Notes under the pieces: generated by a model
Seen by the model: the letters and a program-made list of their open reading frames with translations, nothing else
Told to the model about the DNA's origin: nothing
Database searches by the model: none
Made by a program: the position numbers and the translations under genes
Source of the DNA: Gemmatimonadaceae bacterium
GTDB lineage: Bacteria; Latescibacterota; UBA2968; UBA8231
DNA: 64,000 nucleotides
Direction: 5' to 3'
Assembly (NCBI GenBank): GCA_026706075.1
Contig: JAPOZM010000040.1
Coordinates: 112,013-176,012 of the forward strand
Shown here: positions 57,080-64,000 of the stretch, piece after piece
Numbering within the stretch: the stretch's first letter is position 1
Layout: the number at the start of each line of letters is the position of its first letter

Positions 57080-57651
57080 GATCGGCACCTCTCGTCCGAG
57101 GACACGTCCTCGGCCAGCTCTTCGACCAGTTCCCGGACCGGCCCGACGCCCCGGGCCGCCGCCACCACCGTGCCCTCCGCGTCGAGCCGGTAAGCCGTGG
57201 GTACGCTGACGGCGTAGTACGCCAGCGAGGCCTCGCCCGTGGCGTCCTGAAGGACGGGGTACAAGTCGCGAACCCGCGCGTCGACGCTGTCCTCGTGCGG
57301 CTCTGCTGACGGACCGTCGTCCGGACCGTGGATGAAGACCAGGCGACCACCCAGGTCGGGCAGCCCCGCGTCGAGCAGGTTGGCCTTCAATTCGTTGCAG
57401 TATTGGCAGGTGGTGGTGACGAAGACGAGAGCCGAGGACCGGCCCTTCAGGTCGGACAGTTCCAGCCCCGGCCCTGCGATCCCGGCCAGTTGGAAGTCGG
57501 GGGCGGGGGTGCCCCGGGGCAGTTGCTGCCACTGGCTGCGCGGCAGCCGGTTCAGCAGGGAGCCGGGCGGACCGTCCACGGCGGTTAGAGCCCCGGTCAG
57601 GGCGAGGGCCAGCAGACTGCCGGCCAGGAGGGAGGGTCTGTGCGCCGCCAT
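57070..57651 (-). CDS. TlpA-like thioredoxin-fold protein B
   Basis: 193 aa from ATG 57651. Signal peptide or anchor LLAGSLLALALTGALTAVDGPPG, then PAPDFQLAGIAGPGLELSDLKGRSSALVFVTTTCQYCNEL with the redox pair CQYC. The redoxin body ends with SVPTAYRLDAEGTVVAAARG, and the C-terminus has RCRSC. It is probably a periplasmic disulfide reductase or isomerase. It starts 2 bases beyond the stop reconstructed for the preceding redoxin, so the two form one operon with the prepilin-peptidase-like gene. Confidence 0.85.
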   Translation of the reverse strand: MAAHRPSLLAGSLLALALTGALTAVDGPPGSLLNRLPRSQWQQLPRGTPAPDFQLAGIAGPGLELSDLKGRSSALVFVTTTCQYCNELKANLLDAGLPDLGGRLVFIHGPDDGPSAEPHEDSVDARVRDLYPVLQDATGEASLAYYAVSVPTAYRLDAEGTVVAAARGVGPVRELVEELAEDVSSDERCRSCP

Positions 57652-57653
57652 GC

Positions 57654-58207
57654 TCAGCCCTGTCTGTCCGGGAAGGCGAGCACCTGCTCCAGGCCTGGCT
57701 GCCCACCGCGCCATTGCGTACGACGCCTTGCGGATCGATCAGCAGCACCGAGGGAACGCCGTAGGCCTGGTTCACCTCCCAGCGGCTGTCGTGGCCGGCG
57801 ACCGGCACAAGGCCGTGCGGGGCCAGCTTCTCACGGAGCACCGACGGGTCGCCCGTGCCGACGACGATGACGGGGTATCGCTCCGCGGCCTGAGCGAGGG
57901 CGGGGTAGGTGGCGTCACAGGCCTGGCAGGAGGCCTCGGCGAAGAACAGGACCCACGCCCCCCCTGCCGGCGCATCGACCGGGGAGACCGTCGCGCCCTG
58001 CAGGCCGCCCAGGGAGAAGGCGGGGGCCGGTTGACCGATGAGCCGTGCGAAGGGCGGGGGCGTGACTCCAGGTGGAAAGCCGGTCTCGTTCCGGGCGGCC
58101 ACGGCCACCAGCGAGGCCAGGAGGAGGCCCGATCCCAGGGCCGCGCCGAAGACGCGCGGGGGGACGCTGTCGTTGCCAGCAGATCCTTGGTCCCGGGCTT
58201 CGTCCAT
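57654..58207 (-). pseudogene. TlpA-like thioredoxin-fold protein A, apparent frameshift near 57715
   Basis: From ATG 58207: an N-terminal helix (VFGAALGSGLLLASLVAVAA), GQPAPAFSLGGLQGATVSPVDAPAGGAWVLFFAEASCQACDATYP with the CQAC pair, and WEVNQAYGVPSVLLIDPQGVVRN. Right after VVRN the frame loses redoxin character and runs open for another 1.2 kb across the next gene. A one-base shift near 57715 restores WRGGQPGLEQVLAFPDRQG and a stop at 57654-57656, three bases before the next start, a natural ending. Either a real recent mutation or a sequencing/assembly error. Confidence 0.75.
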
Positions 58208-58549
58208 GTTTCAGTCTCAGGCTGATGGAGCCGGAGGCGTCCTGCCCTTGGCGGGACGTGACCTCCTTTATCGCCTCTGACCAAGAAACGAACCGGACAG
58301 CGGGTCCGGTATCACCCGATCGGGTGACTCTGAGCCGGGCGTGGGCCGTCGGCCGAGCCGCATCAGGAAGTGTTCGTACGGCGATGGACAGCACGGATCG
58401 TGCAGCCCGGGTGGGCAGGCACGACGGCGCCATCGTGAGACCGGTGGTCGAGTCCGTTGGTAGCGCGTGTGCCCCGGCCGGCGGCGTGAGCTGCGACGCT
58501 CGGCAGGACCGGGTCGAGGCCCCGGACAGTCCGCCCGGGCGGCCTCCCC
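58208..58549. other. Intergenic region with palindromes
   Basis: 342 bases between the redoxin A start and the radical-SAM remnant. It contains a perfect 16-base palindrome TCACCCGATCGGGTGA (58312-58327) next to a hairpin ACCGGAC/GTCCGGT (58292-58310). Both lie about 100 bases upstream of the minus-strand redoxin/Cys-rich operon and could be an operator. No credible gene. Confidence 0.5.
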
Positions 58550-59093
58550 TCACCCCTCCCCGAACAGCTCCAGCTGATCCTCCCCCTGCCGGCGGAAGTG
58601 GTGCACGGCCAGCTCGTGCCCCCCGCCGTCCAGCCCCGCCTTCCGCTTGGCGATCTGGAAGAACCGGCTCACCAGCTCCGCCAGCTCCCCCTCGCCGCGC
58701 ATGCGGTGGCCGTAGCGGGCGTCGGAGAGTTGGCCCCCCCGCACCGCCTCGAGCCGGTGCACGACCTTGGCCGCGCGGTCCGGGTAGTGGCGCTGGAGCC
58801 AGTCCAGGAACAGGGGCCGCACGGCCCCCGGCAGGCGCACCAGGATGTAGTTGGCCCAGCGCGCCCCCCGAGCCGCCGCCGCCTAAAGGATGGCGGGGGC
58901 CTCGGAGTCGTTGAGGCCCGGGATCAGGGGTGCCACGTTGACCCCCGCCGGCACCCCGGCCCGGGACAGCTCCTCCAACGCCTGCAGGCGCCGCTCCGGC
59001 CGCGAGGTGCGCGGCTCCATGGCCGCCGTGAGTCGCCGGTCGAGGCTGGTGATAGACAGGGTCACGTGCACCAAGTCGAGAGCGGCCATGGAA
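58550..59093 (-). pseudogene. Radical SAM protein (PA0069/Rv2578c-like) remnant
   Basis: The C-terminal half of a SPL-like radical SAM protein: LVHVTLSITSLDRRLTAAMEP, LEELSRAGVPAGVNVAPLIPGLNDSEAP, then an in-frame TAG at 58883-58885, then YILVRLPGAVRPLFLDWLQRHYPDRAAKVV to LFGEG. The N-terminal part with the CxxxCxxC iron-sulfur motif is missing; homology ends near 59093 where foreign sequence begins. The stop is TAG, so selenocysteine readthrough does not explain it. Confidence 0.82.
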
Positions 59094-59130
59094 TAGATTC
59101 CAGACAGCGTGGACAAGGGCCAGAGACCCG

Positions 59131-59412
59131 CTGGCCACCTCCGAGTTTGTGCGCCGCAAGGAGGAGGTGCTGCTGTCGGGGCCCGGCCGTGGGCAAGTCC
59201 CACCTGGCGGCCGGTCTGGGCGTCAAGGCGGTGCAAGATGGTCATCGATACGAGCGGGGCAGCACCCTGATCACCTACAACAAGAGCATCCGCGAATGGC
59301 CGGCGACGAGGTCCTGGCCTCGGCCATCCTGGACGGCTGCTGCACTACTGCCCTTGTGCTGCAGATCGACGGCCGCAGCTTCCGCCTGCGTGACATGGAG
59401 CAGCAGCTCGCC
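59131..59412 (+). mobile_element. IS21-family istB remnant
   Basis: Fragments of the IstB ATPase appear in shifting frames: LATSEFVRRKEEVLLSGPG, then GKSHLAAGLGVKAV (Walker A region) in another frame, then AGDEVLASAILD, VLQIDGRSFRLRDMEQQ. Several single-base shifts break it. No istA and no clear terminal inverted repeats remain. It sits between two pieces of radical-SAM gene sequence. Confidence 0.8.
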
Positions 59413-59490
59413 CAAGCCGATGACCCGTCGTTCACAGCCAAGCCCCCCCTACGTGTCCCCTAACTTGCGCGAATCTGGGGGGCCCTTGAC

Positions 59491-59645
59491 ACGCGCGCCT
59501 CGGCCTCCGAGGCGTTGAGCCCCCGGGATCAGCGGGGCCACGACCCCCGCAGGGCCCGGACCCCGGGACAGCTCCTCGGGGGCCAGCATGCGCCGCTCCG
59601 GGCGCGAGGTGGGGGGCTCCATGGCCGCCACCAGTCCAGCGTCGG
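59491..59645 (-). pseudogene. Second degenerate radical-SAM fragment
   Basis: The minus-strand reading AAMEPPTSRPERRMLAPEEL, SRGPGPAGVVAPLIPGAQRL repeats, with indels, the segment AAMEPRTSRPERRLQALEEL of the remnant at about 58893-59052. The two copies flank the istB remnant in the same orientation. Confidence 0.7.
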
Positions 59646-59833
59646 GGGACGCGGTTGACAGCGTTCCAGGGGCAGCCCACCGTAATTCCATGTGGGAAGC
59701 CCTGGAGGCGCGCCCTGCCTACGTAACCTGCATCGAGTGCTCCGCCTCGATCCCGAAGGCGACAAGCCGCCATGGCGGAGGAACTTTCCGTGACACAGAA
59801 TCACCTATAGGGGCTTGCCAGTCTGAGGAAGAG

Positions 59834-62800
59834 ATGAGCTCGGAACTGTTCAGGGCCGGTACTGGCGCGGAAGGTGGACCCAAGGGGGACACCCAGCGCG
59901 CAGCCATCGATGCCATACGTGGATACGAGTATCAGATACTGGCATCCGCCCTAGCGTGGGTCGACCTCGGGGAAAGGGACCGCCTATACCTCGAGGTCGC
60001 GGAAGACTATGCCACGATAACAGAGGGCGCACTTCGAGCTGTTCAGGTGCGAGACAACAAGAAGTCTGGCCGTCTAACCCTAAACAATGGAGACGTCAAG
60101 GCCACCATCCATAGACTCATTCAGCTCGTCGAGCAGAATGCCGATCACTCCGTACAGCTTCGGTATTTCACGACTGCGGAAATTGGCATGGAGAGGAGGA
60201 TTGCGGGACGCTTCGATGGGTTACCAGGGCTCAAGTACTGGAAGTTGGCAGCGGCGGGAGCGGCTAGAAGGAGTGTGAAACCCTTGCGGGACTTCCTAGA
60301 GAGTAGCCGGTTTCCCGAAGAGGTTAGGCAGTATTGTAGGGGTCGAAATGACGAGGAGCTCCGCACAGACCTATTGGCCAGGATCAATTGGGACTGCGGC
60401 AAACCCCACATCGGAACACTTCGGGAGGAATTGGAGGCACGGCTGATCGTAGTGGGCAGAAGTCGATTTGGCCTACCTGCTGAAGCCTCGCGGAGATTAG
60501 TAGCTCACCTATCCTTTCTGGTGTTGGAGAAGTGCACCAACCCGAATGCCGATGCACGCTTTCTCACCCTTGCCGATCTGAACTCAGCAATTGACTCCAC
60601 GACTAGGACATCGGTACGGAACGAGGTCCTTGAAGCACTCACCAAAGTGGCCGTCGGAGTACCGTTGTTGGTAGGCGTTGACCTTGAAGGACATGCAGCA
60701 CCTTCCGTATCAGAAAGCAACTGGCTTGTCCATGGGTCCACCCTGCCCGCTCTATGTGCAGTCGTTCCCCGTCCAGTGATGGAATCGCAGCTTGCTGCGG
60801 CACTGAAAGAGTACGGCGCCGCGGTGCTTGTGGGTAGCAGCGGTGTAGGTAAGTCAGTCTTGGCGAGGGTGGTAGCTGGGCCGCCACAGAGGTTCGCTCT
60901 GGTGGACTTTCAGGGCATTGGTAGGAGTGAAGTGCGCAGAAGGATTGATATGGTCTTTGCCCATCTAGGGGGGATGTGCTCCCCATCACTCATTCTTGAT
61001 AACCTTGTCGTCAGTGACCCTCAATTGGAGCTGTCGCTCGCACGAGTGTTTGAAGCCGGGCGGAGACATCGATGTGAGATCCTGATTACCTCCTACCGGA
61101 GACCTGCTGCGAACGTCCTGACCTTGATGGGCCTGGACGACGGTTGCGTAGTCGAGTGCCCTCACTTTACGGAAGAGGAGACAAAGGCGCTTGTTGGGTT
61201 GTATGGTGGGCCCAAGGACACATGGGGTCGGGTGGTCTACTTCGCGGGAGGCGCAGGACATCCCCAACTCACCCATGCATTTGTAAGAGAGATGGCATCT
61301 GAGGGTTGGTCGGGTGAGGCAATGGAAGAGGCTGTTAGGCAAGGCCTCTCTTCACCTGACGTCGAGGCTACCCGGGATGAAGCTAGGAGAAGAGTAGCAT
61401 CCTTGCTTCCAGAGAGCAGTCGGGTTCTGCTATACCGGGTTAGCATCACCGTAGGGTCATTCGATCGGTCCCTAGCACTCAGGATCGGGGCCATCAACCC
61501 ACCGGTGCGTCAGCCAGGTGAATGCATTGACCAACTTGTCGGGGCTTGGATTGAGAGCCTGGGTGCTGACCGATTGCGGGTGTCGCCACTTGCCAGCCGA
61601 TTTGGGGCAGAGATGCTGGATGATGCAGCCAAAGAGAGGATCCACAAGACCATCGCAGAAGAAATGGTGCGGAGAGGCCGGGGGAGTGTAGAGGATATGA
61701 ACATTCTCCTCATCCATGCGATTTCAGGTAGGTCGACTACAGGCGTACGAGCACTGGTCGGTGCTGTCCTAAAGGGTGATGCAGCCACTTTGGAGAAGCT
61801 GGCGGATGGACTCTTTCTGCGTTTTGCGAGGACTGACAGACCGATATTTCCGCAGGACAGGTTCTGTTCTCAATTGCTGCGGATTGCCCAATTCAAGTTG
61901 GTGTCAGCAGTGGGAGATGTGGATAACCTTCCTCAGGTCGTAGCGGCACTCTCCAACGAGGTGAAGCAAGTTTCAGATGAGGGAGCTAGGAGTACTTTGG
62001 GAGCCTTTGGTATGGGGACTGTACTTGCGGCCGTGGGGATCGGGAATTACCTGGAGAACTGGATAGGCCTCTTGGTCGAGTACGTAGCTGAGGGGGACGG
62101 GAGCGAGTATAGACGAGCCATTCTGAGTGGTATGGGGAACTGTATAGGGGCAGCTCCCGAGAGTGTTCTGTTTGCCATCGGGAGTGCAGACCTTACATCC
62201 GTAGCCCGCTTGGAACACGTCGTGAATCAGCTGGATGAGATTGATCCGCAGGTACGCGAGCTGCTGCTGAGGCCAGTAGGTCCAGCGTTCTCCGACTACT
62301 CCCTCCTGATTAACCGTCCATGGCAATTGCAGGAAGGCAGCGAGGATTTTGACGCAAGGGATGCAGCAATCCGTTACGCACGGATGGGCGAGAGGACGAG
62401 AGATTGGGGCAATAGGTGTTTCACTCTACAGTGCTTGAAGGCGCAGGCGGTGATGCTGGATGAATACTTGGACGATAGGGATGGAGCTATTGGGGTCCTT
62501 TTGGAAGCCGCTGATGGCCTGGGGGATGATCCCATTCTCAGTCGTTGCTTGGGTGGGATCTATTTTCGGCATGGGGAGCACGTGCAGGCGTTGGAGGTTT
62601 TCCGAAGTGTGGGCGATAGATTGGGTGGCGATAGTGAGATTGAGCGAGCCCTGGCTGGAAGGGAGGCGGCGATTAGCGCCGGAAATTGCGGGGCATGGGT
62701 CGAGTGTGAGAAGTGGTTTGAGGCGGCGGAAGTGGCGGCCTCAAAGGCCAATACCCCTGAGATGCAAGTCATGTCCGTGGGGTTAATGGCCGATGGGGCG

Positions 62801-63919
62801 GTAGCGACACTAAGGAGAGGTGATAGGCACCGGGCGATAGGAGGTGTGGCCAGAGCACTAGATGCGCTAAGGGGGATTGATCCGGACTTGAGTCTAAGCG
62901 CTGCATACTGCCATCGTGTAGTACGACATACGGTGCTATGGGTCAAGTGCCAGGTAAAGGGAGCGAGTCTGTTGGTGGATGGTGAGCCGATCCACATGGA
63001 AGTTGGGGCCTGCAGCAGTCTTTTTCCTTCCCCTGAGATCTTGGACCTGCCGCTCGGGTCAATTGACTATGCTTGGTATGTCTTGGCGGAGGCTGAGACA
63101 GCGATAGGCACAGACTTGGGAATTGGGGCCAGCTTGAGCGAACGGCTAGAGGGGGGGGCCCTCACCATGGGAGAAATATACCTGCGTATGGAGAGGGTAG
63201 AGGCTGATATAGGCCGGTTGGATGCGGTTGGGTTTGCTGATCACTTGATGGAGTATGTCGAGGCAGCTGTGTACTTCGCGAGTAACCGAGCGGAATTGCG
63301 AGGGGTTTCTTCGGATTGTCCTACAAGGGGAGCTGTGCCAGCGATGGGGGAGAAGGGCCCAACTGATCCTGCATGTGAGAAGGTTGCTTGTAGGGCCATA
63401 ATGGCCTATGGGGTGCAGGCCGTCACTGGAGGAGGTCCTGAAGCGATGCAAGACCTCACAGGAGCTCTCGAGGCTCGACTCTCGGAGCGTGTCTTTGGCA
63501 AGAGAGTGCTTGATTGCATTGTGGGGGAGTCGTCTATTCCGCCGGAGGAGGTGAGTCCGGGGGACGAGAGTATCATCAGAATACTCGGCCAGTTGCATAG
63601 AGATGGTCACATACCTCCTAAGGACTTCTGGATGGCCGGGCTTCGTCTATTGGAGTGGATCTGGGAGTCGGACTTTAGGGGAGTGTTGACCCGCTCACTG
63701 GCTAACTGGGTTAGAGCGGGCTGGGAACGGATACTGAAGGAAGAGACGTTCAGGCTCATTCGGCCGCGCTGGACCGTGGTGCCTATTGAGGAAGTGTTGA
63801 GTAGATGGGCGGACGACGAAGCTTCAATAGCTAGGATTCTACTTGCCAGTGCGGAGGCAGTTGGATGTGGACTAGCAGGATCGTTTCGAGAGAAACTCCA
63901 GGCTACCGCGGAAGCGTGA
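59834..63919 (+). CDS. STAND NTPase with Cap4-like N-terminal nuclease domain (probable anti-phage protein)
   Basis: 1361 aa from ATG 59834, chosen for its GAGGAAGAG ribosome site; the frame is open 82 codons upstream through IS debris. Residues about 25-130 resemble the Cap4/Avs dsDNA endonuclease: GYEYQILASALAW, YLEVAEDYATI, LRAVQVRDNKK (Q-x-K replaced by Q-V-R). Residues about 320-560 are a P-loop NTPase: GSSGVGKS (Lys340), Walker B-like SLILDN. The rest is a long helical, TPR-like sensor (ALEVFRSVGDRLGG, ECEKWFEAAEVAASKA). STAND nucleases detect a phage protein and then degrade DNA. The base composition is visibly more A/T-rich than the rest of the window, indicating transfer. Confidence 0.82.
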   Translation: MSSELFRAGTGAEGGPKGDTQRAAIDAIRGYEYQILASALAWVDLGERDRLYLEVAEDYATITEGALRAVQVRDNKKSGRLTLNNGDVKATIHRLIQLVEQNADHSVQLRYFTTAEIGMERRIAGRFDGLPGLKYWKLAAAGAARRSVKPLRDFLESSRFPEEVRQYCRGRNDEELRTDLLARINWDCGKPHIGTLREELEARLIVVGRSRFGLPAEASRRLVAHLSFLVLEKCTNPNADARFLTLADLNSAIDSTTRTSVRNEVLEALTKVAVGVPLLVGVDLEGHAAPSVSESNWLVHGSTLPALCAVVPRPVMESQLAAALKEYGAAVLVGSSGVGKSVLARVVAGPPQRFALVDFQGIGRSEVRRRIDMVFAHLGGMCSPSLILDNLVVSDPQLELSLARVFEAGRRHRCEILITSYRRPAANVLTLMGLDDGCVVECPHFTEEETKALVGLYGGPKDTWGRVVYFAGGAGHPQLTHAFVREMASEGWSGEAMEEAVRQGLSSPDVEATRDEARRRVASLLPESSRVLLYRVSITVGSFDRSLALRIGAINPPVRQPGECIDQLVGAWIESLGADRLRVSPLASRFGAEMLDDAAKERIHKTIAEEMVRRGRGSVEDMNILLIHAISGRSTTGVRALVGAVLKGDAATLEKLADGLFLRFARTDRPIFPQDRFCSQLLRIAQFKLVSAVGDVDNLPQVVAALSNEVKQVSDEGARSTLGAFGMGTVLAAVGIGNYLENWIGLLVEYVAEGDGSEYRRAILSGMGNCIGAAPESVLFAIGSADLTSVARLEHVVNQLDEIDPQVRELLLRPVGPAFSDYSLLINRPWQLQEGSEDFDARDAAIRYARMGERTRDWGNRCFTLQCLKAQAVMLDEYLDDRDGAIGVLLEAADGLGDDPILSRCLGGIYFRHGEHVQALEVFRSVGDRLGGDSEIERALAGREAAISAGNCGAWVECEKWFEAAEVAASKANTPEMQVMSVGLMADGAVATLRRGDRHRAIGGVARALDALRGIDPDLSLSAAYCHRVVRHTVLWVKCQVKGASLLVDGEPIHMEVGACSSLFPSPEILDLPLGSIDYAWYVLAEAETAIGTDLGIGASLSERLEGGALTMGEIYLRMERVEADIGRLDAVGFADHLMEYVEAAVYFASNRAELRGVSSDCPTRGAVPAMGEKGPTDPACEKVACRAIMAYGVQAVTGGGPEAMQDLTGALEARLSERVFGKRVLDCIVGESSIPPEEVSPGDESIIRILGQLHRDGHIPPKDFWMAGLRLLEWIWESDFRGVLTRSLANWVRAGWERILKEETFRLIRPRWTVVPIEEVLSRWADDEASIARILLASAEAVGCGLAGSFREKLQATAEA

Positions 63920-64000
63920 GCAATCAAAGAAGCTTGTCGTCTAGCGCTCTGTTAAAGAGTGGGCATTGAGTTTTGGACCTTCACCAGCTTCGCATCGGCC
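63920..64000. other. Window end
   Basis: 81 bases after the STAND gene with no visible gene or terminator-like hairpin. Confidence 0.5.

Noticed and set aside
56480..58207. One 575 aa fused redoxin-peptidase protein
   Set aside because: The middle third is Arg/Gly/Pro-rich shadow of a clear TlpA-like gene in another frame; the fusion is explained by a frameshift plus a separate downstream gene in the same frame.
58883..58885. Recoded stop in the radical-SAM gene as a second selenoprotein
   Set aside because: The codon is TAG, not TGA, the N-terminal half is missing, and no SECIS-like hairpin is evident; it is a decayed pseudogene.
59588..59833. 82-codon N-terminal extension of the STAND protein
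   Set aside because: It reads through radical-SAM/IS debris and lacks a ribosome site; ATG 59834 has one.

Overview
The window is a high-GC stretch from a Gram-negative bacterium. It encodes an outer-membrane-like beta-barrel, several lipoproteins and a periplasmic-type PPIase. The mix of FG-GAP/ASPIC-UnbV (CRTAC1) proteins, TPR proteins, a multihaem cytochrome, a DUF4091 protein and selenocysteine decoding is typical of Acidobacteriota and related uncultured phyla, but no marker here fixes the phylum.

Layout. 1-2.6 kb: outer-membrane protein (partial) and a PPIase lipoprotein. 2.6-8.1 kb (minus strand): zinc dehydrogenase, sulfite-oxidase-like enzyme, TPR protein and CRTAC1 protein, mostly overlapping by 4 bases. 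8.2-13.0 kb: a selenocysteine island with an epimerase, a SelW/Rdx-type selenoprotein with in-frame UGA and a bSECIS-like hairpin, and selA, selB and tRNA-Sec on the opposite strand. 13.3-20.2 kb: an LRR/TolB-propeller lipoprotein, a UDP-GlcNAc 2-epimerase, an AbrB-type protein, an aminotransferase, two tandem phosphatases and a Gfo/Idh/MocA oxidoreductase. 20.4-25.9 kb: an isochorismatase-like hydrolase, a Fic protein behind repeated palindromes, and a sugar-acid/acetate-kinase-like operon. 25.9-29.8 kb: an insertion zone carrying a DUF433/DUF5615 toxin-antitoxin pair and a DUF4091 protein, bordered by duplicated scraps of the two genes it separates. 29.8-34.5 kb: a five-haem cytochrome with TPRs plus a CRTAC1 lipoprotein.

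35.4-54.2 kb is a large minus-strand cluster and is the most interesting part. It holds four tandem small peptide genes (68-75 aa) with a nearly identical N-terminal leader and variable, mostly hydrophobic, Cys/Gly-containing C-termini. Around them are an ABC exporter without a C39 domain, an ABC-2 transporter, a MacB-like system (ATPase, two permeases, lipoprotein adaptor), a subtilisin fused to a DUF1611 P-loop domain, a BtrH-like acyltransferase, an acyl carrier protein, glycosyltransferases and a TPR protein. I read this as a leader-peptide-dependent peptide (RiPP-like) production and export locus that I cannot assign to a known class. The peptide genes are separated by 110-138 bp elements with inverted-repeat ends.

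54.4-58.2 kb: two paralogous secreted CBM9/DOMON-like proteins, a secreted 8-Cys small protein, a prepilin-peptidase-like protein and two TlpA-like thioredoxin proteins, one apparently frameshifted. 58.5-59.7 kb is a scrapyard with a radical-SAM pseudogene, an IS21 istB remnant and a degenerate second radical-SAM piece. 59.8-63.9 kb is a visibly more A/T-rich gene for a STAND NTPase with an N-terminal Cap4-like nuclease domain, most likely an acquired anti-phage protein.
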